Assembly (NCBI GenBank): GCA_002831545.1
Contig: CP025095.1
Location: 248,001-312,000, forward strand
Length of the DNA stretch: 64,000 nt
Direction: 5' to 3'
Origin: Streptococcus suis
Lineage (GTDB): Bacteria; Bacillota; Bacilli; Lactobacillales; Streptococcaceae
Part shown: in pieces, positions 6,398 through 15,247 of the stretch
Position numbering within the stretch: the first letter of the stretch is position 1
Layout: the number at the start of each line of letters is the position of its first letter
Position numbers and translations under genes: made by a program
Notes under the pieces: model-generated
Database searches by the model: none
Told to the model about the DNA's origin: nothing
What the model saw: the letters and a program-made list of their open reading frames with translations, nothing else

Positions 6398-8905
6398 TTA
6401 TCTTTTCCTGAAAAACTCTTCAATATCTGCCTGTTCTATGCCAATCATGGGGTCGATGGTTAGTAGGTTGTCTACAGTTAAAATGTATTCTCTGGGTTGT
6501 ATATTTGTTGCTTCTGACTGGTCTTGATCAAGAAGTGAGAGTTGTTGGCTGTTTTCTGTTACTGGATCTGTTTGTTCTAGCTTATTTGACTGGGCAGGGG
6601 GCTGGGTTGGCTTGGCTGTGGCTGTTTTGCTTTCGTCGTTTTTAGTCAGACTTTCCTTGCTGTCCTGCTCTGCCATTTCTCCTTGGAAACGTGGGACTAG
6701 ATAGGTTTTTCGGACGGTGCCGGCGTTTTTGACGGCGTAGTCGAAGGCGGAGATTTCGCCTAGGAGGATGAGCTTGCTCTTGGAGCGGGTGATGGCGGTG
6801 TAGACCAGATTGCGCTGGAGCATGCGGTGGCTGGTGCGCGTGATGGGAAGGATGACGACTTGGAACTCACTGCCCTGGGACTTGTGGATGGACATGGCAT
6901 AGGCCAAGGTAATCTTGTACCATTCGTTACGGGGATAGGTGACCTCGCTACCGTCGAAGTTGATGGTAATCTCGTCCTGCTTGGAGTCGGTGTACTTGGC
7001 AGGCAGGAGGTCGGTAATATAGCCCAAGTCGCCATTGAAGACATTGGCTTCGGCGTCGTTGACTAGATGAATGACCCGGTCGCCTTGGCGGAAGGCTTGC
7101 TCGTTATGGAGGAATTCTAACTCTCCTTCTTCCAGTGGATTGAGCAGGGCCTGGGTCATGGTGTTGAGTTGGTCAATACCTGCAGCACCACGGTACATGG
7201 GAGCGAGGATTTGTACTTCGTTTGCAGGAATGCCCGACTTGATGGCTGCGCCGACAATACGCTCAATCAGAGCTGGAATTTGTTCGTTTTGCGCTTCAAA
7301 ATAGGAGCGGTCAGCCTTTTTTTCGCGGAAATCGCTAGGCAGAGCTCCTTGGCGAATCTGGCTGGCTAGGGTAACAATGGTCGAATCATCGGATTGACGA
7401 TAGATGCGTTCCAGAGTGATGCTGGGTAGCTTGTCAATTTTCAAGAGGTCAGCAAGGACTTGACCGGGACTGACAGAAGGTAATTGCTCCGCATCGCCAA
7501 CAATCAGAACTTGGGTCTGGGAGGAGATGTTCTGGAAGAGCTGGTTTGCCAACCAAGTATCTACCATAGAAAACTCATCCACGATGATGAAATCAGCTTC
7601 GAGGTAGTCATCTCGGTAGGATTCTTCTTGTCCTTCTACCAGACCGAGGTGGCGGTGGATGGTGGCGGAAGGTAGACCTGTCAACTCATTCATTCGTCTG
7701 GCTGCTCGTCCAGTTGGAGCGGCAAGAAGGACTGGGCATTCTTCTCGGTTGCGAGTCAGGTCAATCTTATGCAAGATGGCATAGACTGCGATAATACCGT
7801 TGATAACCGTTGTTTTTCCAGTCCCTGGTCCGCCTGTCAGAATGAAAAGCGGATTGGTAATGGCTTGGATGATGGCTTCTTTTTGAATGTCATCGTAGGT
7901 CAGGGAAGACATGGTTTCCAGCTCTGCTATGGCAGCCTCGACGTCTGCGCGTGGGAAGGGTTTGAAACCATTTTTTCCCATCAGGCGGGTCAGGTTTTTA
8001 TGGATACCATGTTCGGCAAAGTAGAGGCTGTTATCAAAAATCTTGGTGCCTTCTTGCTGTACCTTGTCGTCTGCAATCAGTCCTGTCAACTCGTGGGCAA
8101 CAGCAGCGGGGTCCAGTTCTGTATGGCGGGATTTTTCCAGCAGTTCAAGGGTTGCTTCCAGCAAGTCTCTGGCCTCCACATAGGTATCGCCTGTTTCCAT
8201 GGAGCGATGGATGAGGCTAAATAGCATGCCTGCCCGAAAACGTTGGGGTGAATCACTGGCAATTCCCAGGTTTTCCGCAATCCTATCGGCAATGGTAAAG
8301 CCGAGCCCCTGGACATCTTCGACCAGTTGATAGGGATTTTCTTCAATAATCTGAAGTGTTTTTTCTTTATATTGGTCTTGGATTTGAAAGGCCAATTTAT
8401 TGGGAATACCATACTCGGCTAGTTTGGCCAAGATCAGCTCGGTTCCATAATTGAGGCGGAGCTTTTCCACAAATGCCTGCCTGTTCTTGCTGGATAGGCC
8501 TGTGATTTGGGTTAGTTTTTCAGGTTCAGCTAAAATTTTGTCGATGGTATCTTCGCCATAGAGCTCAACGATTTTTTCAGCTGTTTTACGTCCAATTCCT
8601 TTGAAATGGTCGCTGGAGAAATACTTAACCAGACCAGCTGAGGTAGGCTTGCTGCGTTCGTAGCGCGTGATTTGTAGTTGTTGACCATACTTGGGATGGG
8701 TGACCAGATTGCCATAGAAACGATAGTCTTCTCCCTCGATGACATCGGCAATGGTTCCAGTCACAATAATTTCGTAGTCATCATAGTCTGCGTCTGTCTC
8801 CTCGATTTCAAGGAGAAGGATTTTATAAAAATTACTAGGATTTTCAAAAATAATCCGGTCAATAGTGCCGGTAAAATACACTTCGTTCATAGAGTTTATT
8901 TCCAA
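6398..8905 (-). CDS. recD2: RecD2-type SF1B DNA helicase
   Basis: 835 residues. RecD2 is a 5'-3' DNA helicase that works without RecBC in Gram-positive bacteria and helps cope with DNA damage and replication-fork trouble. The N-terminal OB-like and helix-hairpin-helix regions (GIGRKTAEKIVELYG near residue 100) precede the motor. Walker A is LTGGPGTGKTT near residue 355, motif II is IIVDEFSMVD, and the C-terminal helicase motif YAMSIHKSQGSEF is clear. The last roughly 110 residues form a Gln/Ser/Thr-rich extension. A second ATG six codons in (MNEVYFTG) could be the real start. A BOX-like repeat separates it from lepB upstream. Confidence 0.92.
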   Translation of the reverse strand: MEINSMNEVYFTGTIDRIIFENPSNFYKILLLEIEETDADYDDYEIIVTGTIADVIEGEDYRFYGNLVTHPKYGQQLQITRYERSKPTSAGLVKYFSSDHFKGIGRKTAEKIVELYGEDTIDKILAEPEKLTQITGLSSKNRQAFVEKLRLNYGTELILAKLAEYGIPNKLAFQIQDQYKEKTLQIIEENPYQLVEDVQGLGFTIADRIAENLGIASDSPQRFRAGMLFSLIHRSMETGDTYVEARDLLEATLELLEKSRHTELDPAAVAHELTGLIADDKVQQEGTKIFDNSLYFAEHGIHKNLTRLMGKNGFKPFPRADVEAAIAELETMSSLTYDDIQKEAIIQAITNPLFILTGGPGTGKTTVINGIIAVYAILHKIDLTRNREECPVLLAAPTGRAARRMNELTGLPSATIHRHLGLVEGQEESYRDDYLEADFIIVDEFSMVDTWLANQLFQNISSQTQVLIVGDAEQLPSVSPGQVLADLLKIDKLPSITLERIYRQSDDSTIVTLASQIRQGALPSDFREKKADRSYFEAQNEQIPALIERIVGAAIKSGIPANEVQILAPMYRGAAGIDQLNTMTQALLNPLEEGELEFLHNEQAFRQGDRVIHLVNDAEANVFNGDLGYITDLLPAKYTDSKQDEITINFDGSEVTYPRNEWYKITLAYAMSIHKSQGSEFQVVILPITRTSHRMLQRNLVYTAITRSKSKLILLGEISAFDYAVKNAGTVRKTYLVPRFQGEMAEQDSKESLTKNDESKTATAKPTQPPAQSNKLEQTDPVTENSQQLSLLDQDQSEATNIQPREYILTVDNLLTIDPMIGIEQADIEEFFRKR

Positions 8906-8955
8906 TAATAATGAAAAAGAAGTTTGGAACGGATTGCTCCAAACTTGTTTGTGTT

Positions 8956-9110
8956 ATACTCAATGAAAATCAAAAATAGCCTAGGAAACGAAGCTGATGA
9001 TAGAACTCTGTTACTGTCTTGTTTCAAGGTAACAGGCTGAAAAGCTCCACCGGAGCTTTTCACTCATCAAGGCTCTTGACAACGGATAGTTTTGATTTTC
9101 GAAGAGTATT
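8956..9110 (-). repeat. BOX-like intergenic repeat, 155-bp form
   Basis: The ends are the classic BOX termini read in reverse (ATACTCAATGAAAATCAAA at one end, GATTTTCGAAGAGTAT at the other). Inside are paired segments such as AAAGCTCC / GGAGCTTT. A second full copy, in the opposite orientation and of equal length, lies at 34870..35024. The repeat end supplies part of the lepB stop codon (9109..9111). Confidence 0.75.
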
Positions 9111-9738
9111 AATCAACAGTCCCAATACGGTTGAGAGGCCACATGCGAAAGACAACTTCTCCTTTGATGTTTTCACGGGAAAATGTTCCTACACTACGAC
9201 TATCTAGTGAGACAAGACGGTCATCTCCCATCAGGTAGTATTGTCCTTCTGGGACTGTCACGGTAAAGTCTATGTAACCATTGGCATCTTGTGTGAAAGC
9301 TTCAGCAGATTGGGCCACAGCTTGGAATTGTTTGTTGTAAGAATAGACTTCTTGAAGTTTATCTTTCTGGAATGCAGCTAGATATTCATCTAAGTAAGGC
9401 TCGTCCACTTTTTGGTCGTTAACATAGAGGACATCGTTTTCGTAGCGAATGGTGTCACCTGGCATACCAATCACACGTTTGACAATCAGTTTTTCCTTGC
9501 CGTCGCTGTCTGTCTCACTGGCTACAACAATATCAAAGCGGTCGATAGAGGTCGTTTTTAGCATGATGAGTTTTTCTTGGTGTTGAAGCGTTGGGTCCAT
9601 GGAATGGCCATCGACAGATACAGGATTCCAGATAAAGTATCGACTGGCAAAAAAAGCTACCATAAACAGTAAAAAGATGCCCCATTCAGCTAAGAAGGCG
9701 ACTAGTGGTGAGCGTTTTGTTTTTTGGATTGCTCCCAT
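9109..9738 (-). CDS. lepB: Signal peptidase I
   Basis: 209 residues. It cuts signal peptides from exported proteins at the outer face of the membrane. One N-terminal membrane segment (about residues 13-32) is followed by the catalytic domain. The Ser nucleophile sits in GHSMDPTL and the Lys general base in KRVIGMPGD. The later box YYLMGDDRLVSLDSRSVG is also typical. It begins 10 bp after rnhC ends, on the same strand, so the two are probably co-transcribed. The size matches Gram-positive type I signal peptidases. Confidence 0.93.
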   Translation of the reverse strand: MGAIQKTKRSPLVAFLAEWGIFLLFMVAFFASRYFIWNPVSVDGHSMDPTLQHQEKLIMLKTTSIDRFDIVVASETDSDGKEKLIVKRVIGMPGDTIRYENDVLYVNDQKVDEPYLDEYLAAFQKDKLQEVYSYNKQFQAVAQSAEAFTQDANGYIDFTVTVPEGQYYLMGDDRLVSLDSRSVGTFSRENIKGEVVFRMWPLNRIGTVD

Positions 9739-9748
9739 ATTTTTTTCC

Positions 9749-10639
9749 TCATTTCAATAATTTTTGTGCTTTTTGCGTATTAGCAAAGTGAAGTTTTGCA
9801 GTCTCATTGAGACCAGCCATGCCATAGTCTTTTAAGATGCTGGCTGCGACTTGGTCGGACTTACTGCCAGCTCCTGAAGGCAGGCTTCTGCCTACCAATT
9901 GACCAAGCTGGACAAGATTTTCTAAAAACATAGCTCTAGCAATAATAGAAGATACTGCCACAGCCAGGTACTTGCCCTCAGCCTTTTCTTCTAGAGTAAC
10001 CGGATTGGCGAATTGGTTTGCCTCCTTCTTCAAGTACTTTTGATAATTTTGGCTAGAAGTAAAGGCATCAATGACAATCTTCTCAGGATGGACACCCTTT
10101 TGCAAGAGTAGGAAAATAGCCTGATTGTGCAGGGCGACCTTGACAGACACCGCATTGTAGCCTTGCTCGATGACTTCGTTGTATTTTTTCGGTGACAATA
10201 GCAGAGCTTGGTGGGGGATTTTCTCTTTTAAGAGAGGGGCGATTTGGCAGATTTTCTGGTCTGTCATTTTCTTGGAATCATCCACACCAAGCGACTTGAG
10301 AAAGGCATGGTCTTCTGGGCGGACAAAACTAGCAACGACTGCCAAACCTCCAAAATAAGACCCGTTTCCAACCTCATCCGTACCAATCATGGGCAGGTTT
10401 TGACCAGGTATGGTCGTCTGTTCAGAGCTTTCTGGCTCATAGCCCCAGAGCCCTGCTTCCTGCTCTGCCATTTCCCCCTGAAAAACGACTTTTCCAGAAG
10501 TGTAGATGGACAGGCTGGTCCCTTCTAGCTTGAAAAAGGCTGTCATATAGGGATTTTTGCTATGTGCTTGGTAGGCCGCGTAGTGGCTGATCATTTTGGT
10601 CGCTACTTGTGGAGAGACCTTTAGTACGACTGTATTCAT
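9749..10639 (-). CDS. rnhC: Ribonuclease HIII
   Basis: 296 residues. RNase HIII removes RNA from RNA-DNA hybrids and replaces RNase HI in many low-GC Gram-positives. The N-terminal substrate-binding domain (about 1-85) precedes the catalytic domain, which opens with [14 protein letters not shown]. That is the DEVG variant with the first two acidic residues. Further acidic positions are seen in LGVDDSKKM and IVIDAFTSS. It is divergent from the oxidoreductase at 10724 and leads lepB, with which it probably forms a short operon. Confidence 0.92.
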   Translation of the reverse strand: MNTVVLKVSPQVATKMISHYAAYQAHSKNPYMTAFFKLEGTSLSIYTSGKVVFQGEMAEQEAGLWGYEPESSEQTTIPGQNLPMIGTDEVGNGSYFGGLAVVASFVRPEDHAFLKSLGVDDSKKMTDQKICQIAPLLKEKIPHQALLLSPKKYNEVIEQGYNAVSVKVALHNQAIFLLLQKGVHPEKIVIDAFTSSQNYQKYLKKEANQFANPVTLEEKAEGKYLAVAVSSIIARAMFLENLVQLGQLVGRSLPSGAGSKSDQVAASILKDYGMAGLNETAKLHFANTQKAQKLLK

Positions 10640-10723
10640 GTTTTTATTGTATCACAAATGCTGGATAGAGTGTGCAGAAAAGGGCGGTTTTTACTATAAT
10701 AGAAGGAGAAAGTGAGGTAGACA

Positions 10724-11707
10724 ATGAAAAATCAAGTACAGTACAAGTGGGCGACTCTGGGCACAGGTGTCATTGCCAACGAATTGGTTCAGGCCTTGCA
10801 GGCTATGGGGGGAAATCTTTATTCGGTGGCCAACCGTACCTATGACAAGGGTGTGGAGTTTGCTAAAAAATATGGCATCGAGAAAGTTTATCGGGAAATC
10901 GATGAAGTGTTTGTGGATCCTGAAGTAGACATTGTCTATATTTCTACGCCTCACAATACCCATATCCATTATTTGAGAAAGGCCTTGAAGGCTGGAAAGC
11001 ATGTCCTCTGTGAGAAGTCCATTACCTTGAATTCGGAAGAATTGGCAGAAGCTATTCAACTGGCAGAGGAAAATCAGGTTATTCTGGCAGAAGCCATGAC
11101 CATTTTCCATATGCCAATCTATCGTCAGTTGAGCGAAGTTGTTGCCAGTGGTAAGCTGGGAGAGTTGAAGATGATTCAGATGAACTTTGGTAGCTACAAG
11201 GAATACGACATGACCAACCGCTTCTTCAATAAGAACTTGGCAGGTGGTGCTCTTTTAGATATCGGTGTCTACGCTCTATCCTTTGTCCGTTGGTTTATGA
11301 CGGAAAAGCCAAATCAAGTCCTATCTCAGGTTAAATTGGCTCCGACAGGTGTAGACGAGCAAGTGGGTATTTTGCTCAGCAATGATGCAGGAGAAATGGC
11401 GACCATCGCCTTGACTCTCCATGCCAAACAGCCAAAACGCGGAACGATTGCCTACGATAAAGGCTACATTGAGCTCTACGAGTATCCTCGTGGACAAAAG
11501 GCGGTTATTACCTATACCGAAGACGGCAGTCAAGAAATCATTGAGGCTGGCGAGACAGTCAAGGCCCTCTCTTATGAAGTGGCAGATATGGAAAAAGCTG
11601 TGGCTGGAATTGAAAACACCATGCACCTGACCTACACCCAAGATGTCATGGATATCATGACCCAACTCCGCAAAGAATGGGGCTTGGTTTATCCTGAAGA
11701 AATGTAG
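10724..11707 (+). CDS. Gfo/Idh/MocA-family NAD(P)-dependent oxidoreductase
   Basis: 327 residues. A Rossmann domain opens with WATLGTGVIANELVQAL, and CEKSI with the following helix matches the family's catalytic Lys region. The C-terminal alpha/beta domain contains GGALLDIGVYALSFVRWF, as in the dihydrodiol-dehydrogenase-like branch. Substrate is probably a sugar or polyol derivative but cannot be named from sequence. A GAGGTAGACA ribosome site precedes the ATG. It stands alone between a divergent promoter and a terminator. Confidence 0.85.
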   Translation: MKNQVQYKWATLGTGVIANELVQALQAMGGNLYSVANRTYDKGVEFAKKYGIEKVYREIDEVFVDPEVDIVYISTPHNTHIHYLRKALKAGKHVLCEKSITLNSEELAEAIQLAEENQVILAEAMTIFHMPIYRQLSEVVASGKLGELKMIQMNFGSYKEYDMTNRFFNKNLAGGALLDIGVYALSFVRWFMTEKPNQVLSQVKLAPTGVDEQVGILLSNDAGEMATIALTLHAKQPKRGTIAYDKGYIELYEYPRGQKAVITYTEDGSQEIIEAGETVKALSYEVADMEKAVAGIENTMHLTYTQDVMDIMTQLRKEWGLVYPEEM

Positions 11708-11735
11708 GATCTTGACTAATCCGAAAATAGAAATG

Positions 11736-11786
11736 AGAGTGAGTTAGTAGCCAATTGTTGGATTACTGCCTTACTCTTATTTTTTA
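11736..11786 (+). terminator. Terminator after the oxidoreductase
   Basis: A long imperfect stem (AGAGTGAG / CTTACTCT outside, AGCCAA / TTGG inside) is followed by a T-rich run. Confidence 0.6.
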
Positions 11787-11789
11787 CTT

Positions 11790-11888
11790 ATACTCTTCAA
11801 AAATCCAGACGTTGTTGACTTGATTTGATGAACTTTAGTTCTATCTGCATCTGCGTCTCCGAGTCTGTTTTTGATTTTCATTGAGTAT
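11790..11888 (+). repeat. BOX-like repeat, short form (about 99 bp)
   Basis: The BOX-type ends ATACTCTTC and TTTTCATTGAGTAT enclose an interior (GATGAACTTTAGTTCTATC) shared with the repeat at 63167..63270. The rest of 11889..12055 is the upstream region of the LysM gene; no further gene is visible there. Confidence 0.7.
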
Positions 11889-12055
11889 TATCTAATAATA
11901 TGACAGTCAGATGACATTTATATTGATTGTGTGACAGAAAAGTCCTAAGATTACATAGTGGAGACAGTTTATTTAAAAGAACGGTTGAAGGCTTGTTTTT
12001 CAGATTTAATTTAGGTAAGATAGAACCATCTCAAAAATAAAGAAGGAATAAGATT

Positions 12056-13228
12056 ATGAAACGTAAGAGAACAAATAAACCACAACATATGCGTCGCAAG
12101 AGAAAAACACCTATCATGAAAAACAATAAGAAGATGTTATACACATCCTCATTGGCTCTTTCCCTCTTTAGTACAGGGATGATTTCGACAAATGTTTTAG
12201 CCATCGAATGGGCTCCACGTACTGTTTCTGAAATTAGCCCAGAAATTGTACAAGAAGAAGGAAAGATGACCTATACTGTTCAGTATGGAGATACCTTATC
12301 TGCCATCGCCTCAGCTATGAATATTGATATGGACTTGCTGGCGAAAATAAATCAAATTGCAGATGTCAACTTGATTTTCCCTGATACGGTACTGACGACG
12401 ACTGTTGACCAAAACAATCAAGTGACTCAGGTTGAGATTGAAGCTCCTGTTCAGGGAAACACAAATGAGACCGTTCAGGCAACTGTTGACCTAACAACCA
12501 ATCAAGTAACGGTTGAGGATACGGTTGTTCCCTTGGATCAAATTTCATCAGTTACCGACTCAGCACCTGTAGAGGAAGTTGTAGAACAGCCTGTAGTAGA
12601 AGCGCCTGTAGAGGAAGTTGTAGAACAGCCTGTAGCAGAAGCACCTGTAGAGGAGGTTGTAGAGCAACCTGTCGTAGAAGCACCCGTAGAGGAAGTTGTA
12701 GAGCAACCTGTGGTTGAGGCACCTGTAGAGGAAGTTGCAGAACAGCCTGTCGTAGAAGCGCCCGTAGAGGAAGTTGTAGAACAGCCTGTAGTAGAAGCGC
12801 CCGTAGAGGAAGTTGTAGAACAGCCTGTAGTTGAAACTCCACAAGTGACAGCCCTATCAACCACTACAACAAGTACAAGTGCTTATGATGTCGGTTTGCA
12901 ACCTCAGGTAGCAGCCTTCCGCGCAGAAGTGGCAAATGCCTTCGGTATTACTTCTTTCTCAGGTTACCGTCCTGGTGATTTTGGCGACCATGGTAAGGGA
13001 TTGGCAATTGACTTCATGGTACCACAAAGTTCAGCACTTGGGGATCAAGTAGCAGAATATGCTATTGCCAATATGGGTGCGAAAAATATTTCTTATATTA
13101 TCTGGAAACAACGTTTTTATGCTCCATATGCAAGTATTTATGGACCTGCATATACTTGGAATTTGATGCCAGACCGTGGAAGTATTACTGAAAACCACTA
13201 CGATCATGTGCATGTATCTTTTAATTAG
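12056..13228 (+). CDS. Sip-like secreted LysM surface protein with 13-residue repeats
   Basis: 390 residues. A signal peptide lies after a long basic N-region (MLYTSSLALSLFSTGM to VLA, cut near residue 50). A LysM peptidoglycan-binding domain (YTVQYGDTLSAIASAM) covers about 70-115. Seven repeats of APVEEVVEQPVVE follow at 170-260. The C-terminal domain (PGDFGDHGKGLAIDFMVP to NHYDHVHVSFN) has the His/Asp pattern seen in Streptococcus agalactiae Sip and in D,D-peptidase-like folds. It is probably wall-bound and involved in peptidoglycan remodelling or septum work; no activity is shown here. The ATG at 12056 has an AAGGA site. One at 12116 would give a more usual signal peptide but lacks a clear site. 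Confidence 0.85.
   Translation: MKRKRTNKPQHMRRKRKTPIMKNNKKMLYTSSLALSLFSTGMISTNVLAIEWAPRTVSEISPEIVQEEGKMTYTVQYGDTLSAIASAMNIDMDLLAKINQIADVNLIFPDTVLTTTVDQNNQVTQVEIEAPVQGNTNETVQATVDLTTNQVTVEDTVVPLDQISSVTDSAPVEEVVEQPVVEAPVEEVVEQPVAEAPVEEVVEQPVVEAPVEEVVEQPVVEAPVEEVAEQPVVEAPVEEVVEQPVVEAPVEEVVEQPVVETPQVTALSTTTTSTSAYDVGLQPQVAAFRAEVANAFGITSFSGYRPGDFGDHGKGLAIDFMVPQSSALGDQVAEYAIANMGAKNISYIIWKQRFYAPYASIYGPAYTWNLMPDRGSITENHYDHVHVSFN
12563..12835 (+). repeat. Seven in-frame 39-bp tandem repeats
   Basis: Seven copies of a 39-base unit encode APVEEVVEQPVVE with a few substitutions (VAE in copy 2, EVAE in copy 5). Codon-level differences between units show they are not all recent. The count could vary between strains. 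Confidence 0.9.
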
Positions 13229-13236
13229 ACTTACAA

Positions 13237-13270
13237 AAATAACCGTTTCAGCCTTATCTGAAACGGTTAT
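13237..13270 (+). terminator. Terminator after the LysM protein
   Basis: A 13-bp perfect stem (ATAACCGTTTCAG / CTGAAACGGTTAT) has a 6-nt loop. Confidence 0.8.
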
Positions 13271-13287
13271 TGCTTTATATGTAGTAA

Positions 13288-13450
13288 TATAGTCGAATGA
13301 ATTAGCTTTCAGACAAGGAACTGAGGTGCAGATTGCTAGCACAGCCTAGTGGCTGTGCTAGGTTGGAGATATAACTTGAAAGCAAGTCACTTCTGTAGAG
13401 TACGGCAAGCCGAAAGTGACGATGTATCAAAGTTAATTCAAATGACTGAT
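13288..13450. repeat. MITE-like element with about 18-bp imperfect terminal inverted repeats
   Basis: The left end GTCGAATGAATTAGCTTT pairs at 14 of 18 positions with the right end AAAGTTAATTCAAATGAC. It holds no gene. Inside lies one copy of the two-hairpin repeat. The right end touches the IS110-family element. Confidence 0.55.
13337..13387 (+). repeat. Two-hairpin repeat, copy 1
   Basis: Stem 1 is a perfect 10-bp hairpin (TAGCACAGCC / GGCTGTGCTA, loop TAGT). Then comes the constant linker GGTTGGAGAT. Stem 2 is ACTTG / CAAGT. Copies at 16995 and 25683 keep the linker and the pairing but use different stem sequences. Confidence 0.6.
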
Positions 13451-13459
13451 ATGTAAAGC

Positions 13460-13815
13460 CCTTTGTCAAGTAAAAACAATCGAACTGATTAAAAAATGAA
13501 AAGTATCTAGAAAGAGCCTAGTTCTTAGCTTCGGGCATTGGCCACTCTGATATTCGTGGATTGGTTACCTACAGGTCAATGGTTCTGCCGCGAGTCCTAC
13601 TCTCTATAAGCGTGGATCACAATTGTGCCACTTAGTCATTTCGTAGATGACTCAAACCTTGAAGTCCTAAACTCCTTCAAGATACTTTCCATTCAAACAT
13701 GATTTCAATCCTTATTTCTGTCCAAATTCACCCAGTGATTTTGGATAGAAATAGGGATTCCTCATCGCTCTGCGATGATAAAACTTAATGGTCAAAAGTG
13801 TACATGAAAACAAGC
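13460..13815 (-). ncRNA. Candidate bridge RNA region of the IS110-family element
   Basis: This non-coding stretch contains several possible hairpins, for example CATCGCTCTGCGATG near 13763 and GTCATTTCGTAGATGAC near 13635. A short segment (ATTCGTGGATT at 13552) recurs on the minus strand near the other end (15026..15016). IS110-family recombinases are known to use a bridge RNA encoded in the long non-coding end, with loops matching donor and target. Strand, ends and folding here are inferred, and no expression evidence exists. Confidence 0.4.
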
Positions 13816-13822
13816 GCTAACT

Positions 13823-14944
13823 TCAAGCTATTCTTCCTGTCATCATCCCCCAAATAAAACCAGACAATTCTCGTGCAATAGCTGTTTTAGCAACATTTTG
13901 TTTCTTATTTTTTCCTAGAACAAGTGTGCGATAACGTCTTCTTAAGCGTTCATTAGCCTTATCCGCATAAGCAATCACCTCCACTCGGTTTCCACTTTGT
14001 CTCCTTTTCAATTCTTTGGATTTATACCCAATCGTCCCCTTAGCCAATGATTGTGCAGCTTCTATCAGAAGTCGTCTCACATGGCTATTCCCAGCTTTGG
14101 TGATAGCACCTCTTCTCTCCTTGTCGCCGCTAGAATTTTCGCTAGGAGTTAGCCCAAGATAAGAAGCAAAATGTTGAGCTGTCGCAAAGCGATTAAAATC
14201 ACCGATTTCTGTCACAATGGAAAGAGCAGTTAGTGTTTTAATGCCAATAAAGCAAGAAAGCCGTGAGACCTTCTCTTGATAACTGTCGCTTTGACCCAGT
14301 TGCTCAATTCGTGCATCATACCGTTCTATTTGATCTACTAATTTCTCATAGGTCAATAGATATTCTGTCAAAATCTCTGCGTAAAGTCCATCAGGATTTA
14401 GGGAACGGAGCCAGCGGACATGTTTCTGTGTCCAATTACTGCTTCCCTCGGTATAGCGAAAATCATGTCGGAGACAGAAGGCAAGAATTTGTTGTTTGAT
14501 TTTCTTCAGAGCCACTTTGTGGTCTGTTCTCATGCGGATATATTCTTTGACTTGTTCATCCTCAACAGTAGGAATATGAACAGGCCGATAGCTACGAAAG
14601 GCCAGAGCTTTTGCGAGCTGAGCTGCATCTTTTTTATCAGTCTTAACACGCTTAGATCCTTCCTTCATCACCGTTGTAGGCGCCATCACGATACAGGGAA
14701 TCCCGTGAGCTTGTAGCTGGTGATATAGGGTAAATCCAAGACATCCGGCTTCGTAGCCACATAACACTTCTGCATCTTGACCATATAAATGACGAAGCTC
14801 ATTCACATAGTTCACAATATAGCTAACATTTGGACCAACTTTAGTGCTATGTTTGAATTGATTCGCCATCATATCATAATAGCAGAGTGAAAAACTTTCT
14901 TTGTGAACATCCATTCCGATGAAAAGTGTGGTAAAATGAAACAT
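13823..14944 (-). CDS. IS110-family transposase (DEDD recombinase)
   Basis: 373 residues. The N-terminal RuvC-like domain opens with GMDVHKESFSLCYYD, carrying the first catalytic Asp. CGYEAGCLGFTLYHQL and KTDKKDAAQLAKAL supply the following acidic residues. The C-terminal Tnp20 domain (IGIKTLTALSIVTEIGDFNRF, ASYLGLTPSENSSGDKERRG, GNSHVRRLLIEAA) holds the conserved Ser region. Length and motifs are complete, so the recombinase looks functional. It mediates site-specific insertion through a circular form, guided in the family by a bridge RNA. Confidence 0.9.
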   Translation of the reverse strand: MFHFTTLFIGMDVHKESFSLCYYDMMANQFKHSTKVGPNVSYIVNYVNELRHLYGQDAEVLCGYEAGCLGFTLYHQLQAHGIPCIVMAPTTVMKEGSKRVKTDKKDAAQLAKALAFRSYRPVHIPTVEDEQVKEYIRMRTDHKVALKKIKQQILAFCLRHDFRYTEGSSNWTQKHVRWLRSLNPDGLYAEILTEYLLTYEKLVDQIERYDARIEQLGQSDSYQEKVSRLSCFIGIKTLTALSIVTEIGDFNRFATAQHFASYLGLTPSENSSGDKERRGAITKAGNSHVRRLLIEAAQSLAKGTIGYKSKELKRRQSGNRVEVIAYADKANERLRRRYRTLVLGKNKKQNVAKTAIARELSGFIWGMMTGRIA

Positions 14945-15062
14945 ATAAGACCTCCAATTGAGTGTGGTAATTCCTGTTAGAAGTTGATTGTTTTTTTATT
15001 CTAGTGTACAGGTAAATCCACGAATTCTCAACTGGGGGTCTTTACATATTGTCTATAAAAAA

Positions 15063-15095
15063 GAAACAACTATCTCCCCCCCAGATAGCTGTTTC
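15063..15095 (-). terminator. Minus-strand terminator
   Basis: A 13-bp stem (GAAACAACTATCT / AGATAGCTGTTTC) with a T-run on the minus strand lies 14 bp beyond the IS110 end. It probably served the tre operon before or after the insertion. Confidence 0.6.
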
Positions 15096-15139
15096 GTGCG
15101 TAAACTACATTATAAAATATATTCCTAAAAGAAACCTTA

Positions 15140-15192
15140 AACCAAGAACTTGCCTTCACAAGTAACATACTGAGCTGTGAAGGCGGGTTCTA
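15140..15192 (-). other. Hairpin downstream of treC
   Basis: AGAACTTGCCTTCACA and TGTGAAGGCGGGTTCT pair across a roughly 15-nt loop. No strong T-run is seen on either strand. It may slow transcription or protect the treC mRNA end. Confidence 0.4.
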
Positions 15193-15247
15193 ATTTTAGG
15201 AAAATTAAAATTGACATGTTGAGTGTTGTTTTCGGATGTTTTATCGT

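Larger units (their letters stand above)
13449..15049 (-). mobile_element. IS110-family element (about 1.6 kb), IS1111-like layout
   Basis: Both ends carry ATATGTAAAG-CCC inverted repeats (13449..13458 and minus strand 15049..15040). One intact DEDD recombinase gene lies on the minus strand. About 365 bases without a gene follow it at the 3' side, which fits the IS1111 subgroup, where the long non-coding end and small inverted repeats are usual. Exact ends are uncertain because this family makes little or no target duplication. Confidence 0.7.

Noticed and set aside
6760..8224. Several frames of 60-150 residues opposite or offset within recD2.
   Set aside because: They are shadows of a long coding gene with higher local GC; none resembles a protein family or has a ribosome site.
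12563..12835. A CRISPR-like array.
   Set aside because: The units are contiguous, in frame with a protein, and have no unique spacers or nearby cas genes.
12538..12864. Long antisense frames (about 95-108 residues) across the repeats of the LysM gene.
   Set aside because: They arise because a 39-bp repeat with no stop in one frame tends to be open in others. No start signals, and the products are low-complexity.
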